In this document: in pieces, positions 17,342 to 25,365 of the stretch
How the letters are laid out: every line of letters begins with the position of its first letter
How positions within the stretch are numbered: the stretch's first letter is position 1
Source of the DNA: Nisaea denitrificans DSM 18348
Lineage (GTDB): Bacteria; Pseudomonadota; Alphaproteobacteria; Thalassobaculales; Thalassobaculaceae
Length of the DNA: 64,000 nt
Assembly: GCF_000426505.1 (NCBI RefSeq)
Contig: NZ_KE384532.1
Coordinates: 325,910 to 389,909, forward strand
Direction: 5' to 3'
Program-made: the position numbers and the translations under genes
Notes under the pieces: generated by a model
What the model was told of the DNA's origin: nothing
The model's input: only the letters and a program-made list of their open reading frames with translations
Databases searched by the model: none

Positions 17342-19246
17342 TCACTCGCCCGCGGTTGCCGGGGCAGGCGTGCTGGACGCTGCCAGATAGATGTCCAGCG
17401 AGAGCCGATAGGCGTCTTTCTCCAAACCGAGTTCCGACAGAGCCCGGACGCTCTCGGTAAGAGTTCCGGTGTCGTAGTCCAGCAATTCGGCACCGGAGAG
17501 CGAAAGCACGGTCAGCAGGGCGCCCTCTCCGAGACGGCCGTTCCCGGCAGCGTCGCGGCGAGCCCACAGCAGGGCGGGCGGCGGTGTTTTCGAGTCTTTT
17601 GGTGCCGCTTGGTCGATCAGGCCGCGCCAGACCGTACCGGGCGTTTCCGCACCGGTTGCTTCCAGCAGGCCGAACAGCAATGTCGCGCGTGCCGGGGCGT
17701 TCTCGGGACCGAGATTGCGGACGCCGCGCCACCATTCCCGCAGGAAGTTTTTCTCAAGCGGGACATCTTCGCCGGCGGAAAGGCGGGACATGATGACGGC
17801 ATCGCGCCAGGCGGTTGCCTGTTCCGGTCCCATGCGCGCCTCGCGGGCGGCCATTTCCATCCAGGGCGCGGCGGCATCGCTCATGCCGGCGGCGATGAAG
17901 GCGGATGCCGCGTCGGCGGCGAACCAGGCATAAGGAGACGTTGTCGGGATTTCCTGGATCAGCGGGGCATAAAGCCGGGCCGTGGCGCCGTAGCGGCCTT
18001 CTGCCCGACCAAGATTGAGAGCTTGCTGGATAGCCTGGGCCCGGGCCAGCGGCAGGGTCTGGCTGGCGATTGCCCGGTACAGCAGGGCGCGGCCGTTTGC
18101 GCTTGGATCGGCTGCGGCGGCTGTAAGTGCGTTCTGCATCTGCGACGGGTCGATATCGACCAGCTCATAAAGAGAGATCAGTTCGCTTCGGTCCACCAGA
18201 CCAAGCCGTTCGCCGCGCTCGGCCAGACGCAGCCGGTCCTCGAAACGCAAGGCCTTGAAGGAGGTCAGGATCGATATCAGGGACGCCGGAACAGCATCGG
18301 GATCCGGCATGGAGGGCGCCACACCGGCAGCCCGCATCATGGCGATATCCAGAGGCCTGAGCTGTGCGGCTTCCGGCATCTGCGGCAGGTCGGACACGGT
18401 GCCGCTGACGGCGCGCATCAGTTCGAAATAGCGGGCATCCTGGTCGCCGAGCTCCAGCATCAGGCGGAGATTGAATTCAACGCTTTCCCACTCGTCGGCA
18501 AGGGCCTGACAAAAGGCTCCCGCCTTCTGCCAGTAACGATCCTCCGGCAGGGACAGCATGGCGTCGCGGGCGATGGCGCAGCTTTTACCGGTATCTCCGG
18601 TCAGGAAGCCGGCATCGGTTTTAAGTCGGGCGCGTAACACCGGGGGCAAAGCCGTCTCGTCATCACCGGCCGGAACACTGTCGAGAAGCCGGATATAATC
18701 CGGCCAGGCCCCGAGACGCTCGAGGGCGTCGATACGGGCCTTGACGACGCTCGTCCGGTCGGCAGGGTCGGTTGCCTGGGGAACGGCGGCCGGGCTCAGC
18801 AGAATGCGCAGCATCAGGTCACGCAGGGAAGCGGTCGCCGGTGCTTCGCCGACCAGCGCCAGCATGCGCTGGATTGCACTGCGGGGCGTGCCGTCCCACA
18901 TAGTGGCCGGCAGGGCCGATTCGTCCTGGCCAATGGTCCCGACGCTCTCTCCGGAAACCCTGTCCAGGGAGTTGATGGAAATGCCGTCCTTGGTACCCGA
19001 CGCGCCGCTATCCGCCGAGGGACTGGGGGCCATCTCAACAGTATCGGTGGCGCTATCGGTGGTGCTGCCTGTGCCGGATGCCGGCGGAAGCAGCGGTTTC
19101 GGAGCGCCGAGGGACGGCAGTAACGGCTTGGGCGCGCCCTGAGCCAGAGTATCCCCTGCCGAGAACGACAGGGAGAGGGCCAGCATCAGGACCCAGAAAC
19201 CGGCGCGCAGATGCCAGGTTCGGCCGTTAGCGTGGGAATTTATCAT
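17342..19246 (-). CDS. Large secreted protein of unknown function, coupled to xerD
   Basis: 634 residues from the ATG at 19244-19246. A signal peptide or N-terminal anchor is visible (LRAGFWVLMLALSLSFSAGDTLAQ), followed by a Pro/Gly/Ser-rich low-complexity linker with a near-repeat (APKPLLPSLG, APKPLLPPAS) and acidic stretches. The rest is Ala/Leu-rich alpha-helical sequence that looks like solenoid repeats (TPR-like spacing, no clear consensus). I do not recognise a named family. It overlaps by 20 bp the small membrane-protein gene upstream and sits 4 nt before xerD, so it belongs to a coupled operon. Its periplasmic location is inferred from the signal sequence alone. Confidence 0.8.
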   Translation of the reverse strand: MINSHANGRTWHLRAGFWVLMLALSLSFSAGDTLAQGAPKPLLPSLGAPKPLLPPASGTGSTTDSATDTVEMAPSPSADSGASGTKDGISINSLDRVSGESVGTIGQDESALPATMWDGTPRSAIQRMLALVGEAPATASLRDLMLRILLSPAAVPQATDPADRTSVVKARIDALERLGAWPDYIRLLDSVPAGDDETALPPVLRARLKTDAGFLTGDTGKSCAIARDAMLSLPEDRYWQKAGAFCQALADEWESVEFNLRLMLELGDQDARYFELMRAVSGTVSDLPQMPEAAQLRPLDIAMMRAAGVAPSMPDPDAVPASLISILTSFKALRFEDRLRLAERGERLGLVDRSELISLYELVDIDPSQMQNALTAAAADPSANGRALLYRAIASQTLPLARAQAIQQALNLGRAEGRYGATARLYAPLIQEIPTTSPYAWFAADAASAFIAAGMSDAAAPWMEMAAREARMGPEQATAWRDAVIMSRLSAGEDVPLEKNFLREWWRGVRNLGPENAPARATLLFGLLEATGAETPGTVWRGLIDQAAPKDSKTPPPALLWARRDAAGNGRLGEGALLTVLSLSGAELLDYDTGTLTESVRALSELGLEKDAYRLSLDIYLAASSTPAPATAGE

Positions 19247-19364
19247 TGGGTAGGACCTGTTCGATCTGGCTGGTCGGAGCCGGGATGTCCCACGTGGACA
19301 GGAATGCAAAGCCGCCGCCAAAGAACAGTGCTATGACGATAACGACCCAGAGCGTCAATTTCAT
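19227..19364 (-). CDS. Small single-pass membrane protein, 45 residues
   Basis: Complement of 19362-19364 is ATG, and the frame runs 45 codons to TAA at 19227-19229. The product starts MKLTLW, has a hydrophobic helix (VVIVIALFFGGGFAFLS, about 7-23), then a polar tail with WDIPAPTSQIEQ and a basic end DKFPR. The short conserved-looking WDIPAPT segment and the 20-bp overlap with the secreted-protein gene argue for a real gene. I recall similar short proteins beside aroK in other Rhodospirillales, but could not check. Function unknown; it may be an inner-membrane partner of the secreted protein encoded next. Confidence 0.72.
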   Translation of the reverse strand: MKLTLWVVIVIALFFGGGFAFLSTWDIPAPTSQIEQVLPNDKFPR

Positions 19365-19436
19365 GCTGCGGACCCATGAATTACGGTTTCACGCGACACT
19401 GGTCCGGCCGACCGGCGCGCAACGTCCCCAATGCGT

Positions 19437-19465
19437 TTGCAACGCCATATCGGGAAAGTTATGCT
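19437..19465 (+). promoter_or_regulatory. Sigma-70-type promoter candidate for aroK operon
   Basis: TTGCAA (19437-19442), a 17-nt spacer, then TATGCT (19460-19465). Both hexamers are close to consensus with ideal spacing. It lies about 135 bp before aroK and points away from the divergent 45-residue protein gene. Confidence 0.5.
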
Positions 19466-19550
19466 AGCGGCAGAATATGACGCGTTTGCGGCAGCATACC
19501 GACCGCATCCAGTGAGTTCAACGAGGGAGAGGAAAGGAGAGGTGCCGGAT

Positions 19551-19607
19551 TTGACTGGAAACGCTATCTGCGTCTCGTCCGGAGCCAGAACCTGCTTCCC
19601 ATGGTGA
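19551..19607 (+). other. Possible leader ORF overlapping aroK start
   Basis: A TTG-started 18-codon frame (MTGNAICVSSGARTCFPW) follows the purine-rich GGAAAGGAGAGG at 19531-19542. It ends in a TGA at 19605-19607, overlapping the aroK ATG at 19601. aroK itself has no good ribosome site, so translation could be coupled through this leader. An alternative GTG at 19542 is in the same frame. Evidence is positional only. Confidence 0.25.
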
Positions 19608-20182
19608 ATCATCCTGATCCGGCGGACACGCCTCTGCCTTACCCGAAAAGTATCGTTCTGGTCGGCCTGATGGGGGCCGGGAAGAGCAGTGTCGGGCGCC
19701 GTCTGGCGCAGCGGCTTGGTATGCATTTTATCGACGCGGACCGCGAGATCGAAGATGCCGCCGGCTGCACGATCAGCGAATTTTTCGAGCGTTTCGGCGA
19801 GGTCGAGTTCCGCCGTGGCGAGCAGCGGGTGATCCAGCGCATCCTGAGCGGCCCGCCTGTCGTGCTCGCGACCGGCGGCGGTGCCTTCATGGCGGAGGAG
19901 ACCCGAGCGGCAATCTCCGAGAACGCGGTGTCTCTCTGGCTCAAGGCCGATATCGACGTTCTTTTCGAGCGTGTCAGCCGTCGTCAGGGACGTCCGCTGC
20001 TGGCGCAGAAAGATCCGAAGGCGGTCCTCACGAAATTGATGGAAGAGCGCTATCCGGTTTATGAGAAAGCCGATCTCTGGATCGAATCGCGCCGGGGGCC
20101 GCTCGAGGCGACGGTCGATCAGGCCTACGACGTGCTCATGAATTACTTCGAGGATGCGTGCAAAGCCGTTCCCGCCGAATGA
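19601..20182 (+). CDS. aroK: Shikimate kinase
   Basis: 193 residues. The P-loop GLMGAGKSS lies at 22-30, shikimate-binding DADREIE and RRGEQ follow, then LATGGGAF and the lid RPLL with its catalytic Arg. It phosphorylates shikimate at the 3-hydroxyl in the chorismate pathway, in the cytoplasm. The ATG at 19601 lacks a good ribosome site, and the strong purine stretch at 19531-19542 fits a short upstream frame better. aroB follows 36 bp later, the common arrangement in alphaproteobacteria, and a promoter candidate lies at 19437-19465. Confidence 0.95.
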   Translation: MVNHPDPADTPLPYPKSIVLVGLMGAGKSSVGRRLAQRLGMHFIDADREIEDAAGCTISEFFERFGEVEFRRGEQRVIQRILSGPPVVLATGGGAFMAEETRAAISENAVSLWLKADIDVLFERVSRRQGRPLLAQKDPKAVLTKLMEERYPVYEKADLWIESRRGPLEATVDQAYDVLMNYFEDACKAVPAE

Positions 20183-20218
20183 GCCGCATGACGGAATCGA
20201 TTTTTTGAAACAGGAAAT

Positions 20219-21352
20219 ATGATGACGACGACCCAGACGGTTTCCGTGGGCCTCGGAGAACGCAGCTACGATATCCGCGTCGGACCCGGGCTGATCGAGA
20301 ATGCAGGCGATGAGATCAAACCTCTGATCAGGGGGAGCAAGGTCTTCGTCATTACCGATTCGACGGTTTCCGGGCATTGGCTCGATCCGCTCAAACGCTC
20401 GTTGCGTGCGGCTGGTATTACGGTGACGACCATTGCCGTTCCGCCAGGTGAGTCATCCAAGAGCTTTGCCGATTTCGAGCATGTCTGCTGTCGTATGCTG
20501 GAAGACGGTGTCGACCGCCGAACGGCCGTGGTTGCGCTCGGTGGCGGTGTGGTCGGTGATCTTGCCGGTTATTGCGCAGCGTCCGTCATGCGCGGCCTCG
20601 ATTTCATTCAGATCCCGACCACTCTGCTGGCACAGGTCGACAGTTCGGTCGGCGGGAAGACCGGGATCAACACGCCGCAGGGCAAGAATCTGGTCGGTGC
20701 GTTTCATCAGCCGAGGCTGGTGCTGGCCGATACCGGGACGCTCGATACCCTCCCGAAGCGCGAAGTGCGGGCGGGCTATGCGGAGGTCGTCAAATACGGC
20801 CTGATCAGGGATCCGGCCTTCTTTGAATGGCTTGAACAGCATGGCGCGGCCTTGATTGCTGGCGACGAGGCGGCACGGATTTCCGCGGTCGTTGAAAGCT
20901 GCAAGGCAAAGGCCGCGGTAGTAGCCGCGGACGAGCGGGAAGCCGGGCTACGCGAATTGCTGAATTTCGGCCATACGTTCGGCCATGCTCTTGAGGCCGC
21001 GGCCGGATTCGACGGCACGCTGCTGCACGGCGAGGCGGTATCGATCGGTATGATCCAGGCACTGGAGCTGTCGCGCCGCCTCGGCCTTTGCGCCGGTCAG
21101 GACGCGGAGCGGGCACGGGCTCATCTCGGAGCCATGGGGTTGATGACGCGTGTGGCAGATATACCGGGAGCCGCGCAATGGGATGCGGAGGCGCTGCTCG
21201 CCTCCATGCGCCGGGACAAGAAAGCGCGTGACGGGATGATCCGGTTCGTGTTGGCGCGAGGGATCGGCGGTGCCTTTACCAGCGACGATGTCGCGCCGGA
21301 TGCCGCGCGCGCGATGCTGCAGGAAGACCTTTCGGTCGCGGCGGGCGTCTGA
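20219..21352 (+). CDS. aroB: 3-Dehydroquinate synthase
   Basis: 377 residues, normal for AroB. NAD-binding pieces PPGESSKSF and GGGVVGDLAGYCA are visible, then TTLLAQVDSSVGGKTGIN, the metal-ligand region HGEAVSIGM, and LNFGHTFGHALE with two His. It converts DAHP to 3-dehydroquinate, the second step of the shikimate pathway, using NAD and a divalent metal. The start is the ATG at 20219 after AGGAAAT. Its TGA shares one base with the ATG of the CBS-domain transporter gene, so translation is coupled. Confidence 0.97.
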   Translation: MMTTTQTVSVGLGERSYDIRVGPGLIENAGDEIKPLIRGSKVFVITDSTVSGHWLDPLKRSLRAAGITVTTIAVPPGESSKSFADFEHVCCRMLEDGVDRRTAVVALGGGVVGDLAGYCAASVMRGLDFIQIPTTLLAQVDSSVGGKTGINTPQGKNLVGAFHQPRLVLADTGTLDTLPKREVRAGYAEVVKYGLIRDPAFFEWLEQHGAALIAGDEAARISAVVESCKAKAAVVAADEREAGLRELLNFGHTFGHALEAAAGFDGTLLHGEAVSIGMIQALELSRRLGLCAGQDAERARAHLGAMGLMTRVADIPGAAQWDAEALLASMRRDKKARDGMIRFVLARGIGGAFTSDDVAPDAARAMLQEDLSVAAGV

Positions 21353-22710
21353 TGGAAGAAGAACTCCTGGAACTTGTGGACGGTGAACTGTTTCTGACGA
21401 TCGGGGCCATTTTGCTGCTGATCGTGTTTTCGGCGTTTTTCTCCGGATCGGAAACCGGTCTGACGGGCTCGTCCTATGCCCGGATGCACCAGCTGGACCG
21501 TAAGGGCGACGAGCGGGCATCCCGTGTTCTCGCGCTGCGGGAGCATAGCGAGACCATGATCGGTGCGATCCTGATCGGAAACAACATCACCAACATCCTG
21601 GGTTCTGTGTTGGCGACAACCGTGTTCCTGCGGCTTTTCGGCGAGCATGGTGTGGTCTACGCGACCCTTGTCATGACGGTCGTGGTCGTGATTTTCGCCG
21701 AAGTCCTGCCGAAGACATATGCCCTCAACAATTCCGATCGGGTGGCACTTGCCGTCGCCCCGCTGATCAACGCCATCGTCTTTATCCTGAGCCCGATCGC
21801 CAAGATTGTACGGGCCATCGTCCGCTTGCTCCTGTCCATGTGCGGTATCAGGATTTCGGAGGAGTTCGGTCATTCGGAGCAGGAAGAGGAATTGCGCGGC
21901 CTGATCGAGCTGCATGGCCACAAGGTCGAGGTTGACGAGGAAGAGGTGCGCGAGGAACGGGCCATGTTGCGCTCGATCCTCGATCTGAGCGAGGTCTGGG
22001 TCGAGGAGATCATGACCCACCGGCGCCAGGTTGAAATGCTGGATGTCGAGGACTCTGTCGAGGACATCATCTCGCAGATCATGAAGAGCCCCTACACACG
22101 GTTGCCGATGTTCAAGGGTGACCATGACGAAATCATCGGCGTCATCCATGCAAAGGCGGTTCTGCGCGCCGTGAAGGGACTGAGCGGCGAGGAGCTGGAG
22201 AAGCTCGATATGCGGGAGGTGGCGTCGGACCCCTGGTTCATTCCGACCACCACGACCCTGCTCGATCAGTTGCAGGCTTTCCGCGCCCGGCGTGAGCATT
22301 TCGCGCTCGTGGTTGATGAATACGGGGCTTTCCAGGGCATCGTGACCCTGGAGGATATCATCGAGGAGATCGTCGGCGAAATCAGCGACGAGCACGATGT
22401 CGCGGTCGCCGGTGTGCGGCCTCAGGCGGACGGATCCTACGTCATCGACGGCACTGTGACGATCCGGGACCTCAATCGGGAATTTGACTGGGACCTGCCG
22501 GACGGCGAGGCCTCGACCATCGCCGGACTGATCCTGCATGAGGCCAGAACCATCCCGAATGTGGCGCAGGAGTTCGTTTTCCACGGTTTCAGGTTCAAGA
22601 TTTTACGCCGTCACCGCAACCAGATCACTTTGTTGCGGGTCTCTAAGGAAACGCCGACGGAAACCGAAAATGAAACTCTTGAAACGACCCGGCTCCCAGA
22701 TGGCTCCTGA
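21352..22710 (+). CDS. CNNM/CorC-type transporter (DUF21 plus CBS pair plus CorC_HlyC)
   Basis: 452 residues. DUF21/CNNM membrane domain (about 1-190) with three to four helices starting FLTIGAILLLIVFSAFFSGSE and the motif GNNITNILGSVLATT. Then a CBS pair (about 205-335) with VMTHRRQ-like IMTHRRQVEML and FALVVDEYGAFQGIVTLEDIIEEIVGEI, and a C-terminal CorC_HlyC domain. The family is linked to Mg2+/Co2+ efflux; the old HlyC hemolysin name is misleading. It follows aroB with overlapping stop/start codons, so it is in the aro operon, a placement seen in related genomes. Confidence 0.92.
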   Translation: MEEELLELVDGELFLTIGAILLLIVFSAFFSGSETGLTGSSYARMHQLDRKGDERASRVLALREHSETMIGAILIGNNITNILGSVLATTVFLRLFGEHGVVYATLVMTVVVVIFAEVLPKTYALNNSDRVALAVAPLINAIVFILSPIAKIVRAIVRLLLSMCGIRISEEFGHSEQEEELRGLIELHGHKVEVDEEEVREERAMLRSILDLSEVWVEEIMTHRRQVEMLDVEDSVEDIISQIMKSPYTRLPMFKGDHDEIIGVIHAKAVLRAVKGLSGEELEKLDMREVASDPWFIPTTTTLLDQLQAFRARREHFALVVDEYGAFQGIVTLEDIIEEIVGEISDEHDVAVAGVRPQADGSYVIDGTVTIRDLNREFDWDLPDGEASTIAGLILHEARTIPNVAQEFVFHGFRFKILRRHRNQITLLRVSKETPTETENETLETTRLPDGS

Positions 22711-22712
22711 TT

Positions 22713-22721
22713 TGGTATAAT
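22713..22721 (+). promoter_or_regulatory. Extended -10 promoter candidate for the CBS protein gene
   Basis: TGG followed by a perfect TATAAT (22716-22721), 37 bp before the ATG at 22759 and immediately after the upstream stop. The -35 region (CTCCCA at 22693-22698) is poor, as expected for an extended -10 promoter. Confidence 0.5.
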
Positions 22722-22758
22722 CTTTTGAGATAAAGAAAAACCTATCAGGGAGAATGCC

Positions 22759-23208
22759 ATGGCCAGACACATCGTGCCGGATGTGGTGAGTAAACAGGAC
22801 CTCTCGTCGCTGTCCCCCAAAGAAACCGTTCTCACGGCCGCGAAACTCATGACGAGCCGCAAGATTGGTGCGCTTCTCATCCTTGATGGCGAGAAACTGG
22901 TTGGAATTCTCTCGGAGCGGGATATCGCCGGCCGTCTGGTGGCGGAAGAGAAGTCCCCGGGGGGGACATTGATCGAGGCGATCATGACTCCGAAACCTGA
23001 AACCATCGGCCCGAAGGCCTCTGTGATGGATGCGTTGCAACGCATGCAGGAAGGCGGCTTCCGTCACCTGCCTGTCGAGGAGGACGGCAAGATCATCGGT
23101 ATGGTCTCGATCCGGGATATCTATGCGGCCGTCCGTGAGGACCTGGAAGAGGCGGTTCTGGAACGCGAGGCCTTCATTTCGGGCTCGGGAATGGCCGGGC
23201 TTCCCTGA
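22759..23208 (+). CDS. Stand-alone CBS-pair protein
   Basis: 149 residues consisting of one Bateman module. First CBS: LSPKETVLTAAKLMTSRKIGALLILDGEKLVGILSERD. Second CBS: VMDALQRMQEGGFRHLPVEEDGKIIGMVSIRDIYAAV. No enzymatic domain is attached. Such proteins bind adenine nucleotides and act as energy sensors for partners; the partner here is unknown. It has its own likely promoter (TATAAT at 22716) although the CBS-containing transporter lies directly upstream. A ribosome site GGGAG precedes the ATG. Confidence 0.9.
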   Translation: MARHIVPDVVSKQDLSSLSPKETVLTAAKLMTSRKIGALLILDGEKLVGILSERDIAGRLVAEEKSPGGTLIEAIMTPKPETIGPKASVMDALQRMQEGGFRHLPVEEDGKIIGMVSIRDIYAAVREDLEEAVLEREAFISGSGMAGLP

Positions 23209-23309
23209 CCCGGGGCCGGGTTCCCCGCGCTTGGGGAATTGTCGGGAATTGACTTCGGCGCGGTCCGGAATGATTTTTGCCGCAAAGCAATATCAATCCG
23301 GAGAGATCA

Positions 23310-23876
23310 ATGCCCCTGACCAGCCCGGCGTCGCGCCGCAAAGTTCATACGCGCCGTGTCACCTGCGAGGGCTTTCGCCGCGATGACGGTCATCTCGATA
23401 TTGAGGGGCATATCACGGATGTAAAGACCTACGAGGTCCCGAACAGTTTCAGGGATGGCATTCCGGCCGGCGAGCCGATCCACGACATGTCGATCCGGCT
23501 GACTGTCGATGACGAACTCACCATTCTCGCGGTGGAGGCGATCACCGATGCCGGGCCGTTTGCAATCTGCCCGGACATTACGGTGAATTTCCAGCGCCTG
23601 AAAGGCATCAGGATCGGACCCGGCTGGCGCAAGAAGGTGCTTTCCGCGCTTGGCGGTGCCGAGGGGTGCACCCATCTCGTCGAACTGCTCTGGACGATGG
23701 CGACCACCGCTTACCAGACGCTTTATGGCGAAAGCGCCCGCAAACGGCGGGAAACCGGAGAGGAAGAGCCGAAGCGGACGGGCCGTCCGCCACTCCTGAA
23801 TTCCTGCCACGCCTTCGGGGAAAGCAGCCCGGTCGTCAAGGATATCTGGCCTGAATTCTACAAGGACCCGACGTAA
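23310..23876 (+). CDS. DUF2889 domain protein
   Basis: 188 residues. Almost the whole length reads as DUF2889: RRVTCEGFRRDDGHLDIEGHITDVK, IHDMSIRLTVDDELTI, GPFAICP and GCTHLVELLWTMATTAYQTLYG. The function of this family is not established; it is mostly proteobacterial and I cannot assign a reaction. The ATG at 23310 is chosen for GGAGAG at 23300-23305; an earlier TTG at 23277 lacks a site. Its last 19 bp overlap the 3' end of the opposing RHH gene. Confidence 0.88.
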   Translation: MPLTSPASRRKVHTRRVTCEGFRRDDGHLDIEGHITDVKTYEVPNSFRDGIPAGEPIHDMSIRLTVDDELTILAVEAITDAGPFAICPDITVNFQRLKGIRIGPGWRKKVLSALGGAEGCTHLVELLWTMATTAYQTLYGESARKRRETGEEEPKRTGRPPLLNSCHAFGESSPVVKDIWPEFYKDPT

Positions 23877-24190
23877 CGGTTGTTGTAAGGAGTGTTGCGG
23901 AATTCCTCCGTCTGCCGGAACACCCTGGTCATGATCGAACGCTCGGAACCCCCAGGTGTGTCGCGCTCCAGGCTGATTGCGAGGACGCGAAAATAACCCA
24001 GGATGAAGACCCGCGTCGCCGAGGTGAGGGATGTGTTCACCCTGTGCTGATTCACAATTCCGCAGATCTGATGAATGGTGAGTTTTTCCCGCGCCGCGAT
24101 CTGGGTGAGCGCGTCCCACATGGCCGGCTCCAGCCGCATGCTGGTTCGATGGCCATCGACTAATACGTTCTTGCTTAAGAGAGTTGACAC
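23858..24190 (-). CDS. Ribbon-helix-helix (RHH_4-type) protein
   Basis: 110 residues from a GTG at 24188-24190. The N-terminal half reads as the RHH_4 fold common in alphaproteobacteria: a basic strand DGHRTSMRLE, then EPAMWDALTQIAAREKLTIHQICGIV, ending with ATRVFILGYFRVLA. The C-terminal tail is not recognised. RHH proteins bind DNA as dimers through the strand, so this may be a regulator, but its targets are unknown. It overlaps DUF2889 tail-to-tail by 19 bp. A second, diverged paralogue is encoded at 35615-36004. The ribosome site is weak, so the start is approximate. Confidence 0.78.
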   Translation of the reverse strand: MSTLLSKNVLVDGHRTSMRLEPAMWDALTQIAAREKLTIHQICGIVNQHRVNTSLTSATRVFILGYFRVLAISLERDTPGGSERSIMTRVFRQTEEFRNTPYNNRYVGSL

Positions 24191-24232
24191 CGTGTTATCC
24201 GCAAACGTTCTGTCCTAGCCGGATTTCGGCAG

Positions 24233-24262
24233 ATTAAAGTCTGGTGTATCAGTGTATGTAAA
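24233..24262 (-). promoter_or_regulatory. Promoter candidate for the RHH gene
   Basis: On the complement, TTTACA (24257-24262), an 18-nt spacer and TTTAAT (24233-24238), about 45 bp before the GTG. It sits in a 144-bp gap (24191-24334) that is much more AT-rich than the surroundings. Confidence 0.35.
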
Positions 24263-24334
24263 TCGAACGCAACTAAAAAACGATTATTTATACATTGATC
24301 CCCTATTGATTGCATTTTAACTATTTTGGCCCGG

Positions 24335-24601
24335 TCACTCCTGCGGCGCTTTTGCCCGGATAGACAGGGCGTGGACGCGGTCCGCCAACTCCGCGGCAAG
24401 CACCTCATGCACCATGCGCTGGCGGTCCACACGGGATTTCCCGGTAAATGCGTCGGACGTGATCTCGACATTGAAATGGGTTTCCCCGCCCTCGCGCCAG
24501 CCACCATGGCCCTGATGTTTCTGCGAGTCGTCGATGACCGCGAGATGCTCTGGCGTGAACGCGGACGTTAATTTGACTTTGATCGTCTCAGTCACGGACA
24601 T
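24335..24601 (-). CDS. BolA-family protein
   Basis: 88 residues from the ATG at 24599-24601; longer open sequence upstream overlaps the divergent J-domain gene region. The BolA core is clear: LTSAFTPEHLAVIDDSQKHQGH, GGETHFNVEITSDAFTGKSRVDRQRMVHEVLAAEL. BolA proteins pair with monothiol glutaredoxins in iron-sulfur handling and affect cell shape and stress response. The dithiol grxC at 9254 is not the usual partner; no monothiol glutaredoxin is seen nearby. It is divergent from the J-domain gene, with 117 bp between starts. Confidence 0.92.
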   Translation of the reverse strand: MSVTETIKVKLTSAFTPEHLAVIDDSQKHQGHGGWREGGETHFNVEITSDAFTGKSRVDRQRMVHEVLAAELADRVHALSIRAKAPQE

Positions 24602-24718
24602 TAACTTGTCTCCCTGTTTGTCCCCCTCCGGGGAGCTATCTGGTTTATATGGCGGGGCGAGAACCGCATTTTCGATGTCTAGCATGGGCTGGACCAGCGA
24701 CAATTTGGAATCCACGGT

Positions 24719-25297
24719 ATGCGGAAGGCGCAGAGCGAATCCCTGAAGATCGGCACGTACGGTACCGAACCCGGTTACCGGCACTGCGATGCGCCCGGAT
24801 GCAGGTCTGTGGGCGAGCACCGGGCGCCCAAGGCGCGCAGTGACCTATCCGACTATTACTGGTTCTGCCTCGATCATGTCCGGCAATATAACAAGCAATG
24901 GAACTACTACGAAGGTGCGTCTGCCGAGGAGCTGGAGCGGGAGATCCGGCGCTCGGTCACCTGGGACCGACCGACCTGGCCGCTGGGCACCGCCGCTGCA
25001 TATCGCAAGTTTGTTGCCGGTGAATACAGAGACCCGTTCGGTGCGCTCAATGGTGACGAGGACATGGAGGCGGCGTCCGGTTCCGGTCCCAAGCGTCCCG
25101 GCAGCGAGACGGCAGAGGGAAAAGCTTTCGCGATCATGGGGTTGGCCCCGCCGGTCACCGAGCTGGAGTTGAAAACCCGCTACAAGCAGCTTGTGAAAAA
25201 ACATCACCCCGACGCGAATGGCGGGAATAAAGAGGCCGAAGAACGGTTGAAAATCATCAACGAGGCCTATACGACTTTGAAAAAGTTTCTAACTTGA
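24719..25297 (+). CDS. J-domain protein with N-terminal Cys/His motif
   Basis: 192 residues. The C-terminal J domain (about 130-190) has the HPD motif at 163-165 (KKHHPDANGG), so it should stimulate DnaK. The N-terminal 110 residues hold a Cys/His pattern, Cys23-x4-Cys28 and Cys50-x2-His53, that could bind zinc, within RHCDAPGC and YYWFCLDHVRQYN. It is much shorter than DnaJ and lacks G/F and zinc-finger repeats. The setting bolA, J-domain, cobS, cobT seems typical of the group. It ends 68 bp before cobS, so cotranscription is possible. The role is unknown beyond being a specialised cochaperone. Confidence 0.85.
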   Translation: MRKAQSESLKIGTYGTEPGYRHCDAPGCRSVGEHRAPKARSDLSDYYWFCLDHVRQYNKQWNYYEGASAEELEREIRRSVTWDRPTWPLGTAAAYRKFVAGEYRDPFGALNGDEDMEAASGSGPKRPGSETAEGKAFAIMGLAPPVTELELKTRYKQLVKKHHPDANGGNKEAEERLKIINEAYTTLKKFLT

Positions 25298-25365
25298 AGG
25301 CTTGGGAGCCCGGTTACGGTTGCTCCCGTACCTGATAGTCACCCACATCATTTGGGAATAGGGCC

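Noticed and set aside
17267-18637. Plus-strand open frame of 456 codons over xerD and the secreted-protein gene
   Set aside because: The minus-strand frames have a signal peptide and full XerD catalytic residues; this one has neither motif nor ribosome site.
21121-22584. Open frame of 487 codons antisense to aroB and the CBS transporter
   Set aside because: High-GC shadow: the plus-strand genes carry clear family motifs throughout, and the antisense product has none.
23209-23240. GC hairpin after the CBS protein gene (TTCCCC-GCGCTT-GGGGAA) as terminator
   Set aside because: The stem is only six pairs and the T-run is short, so it was not listed.
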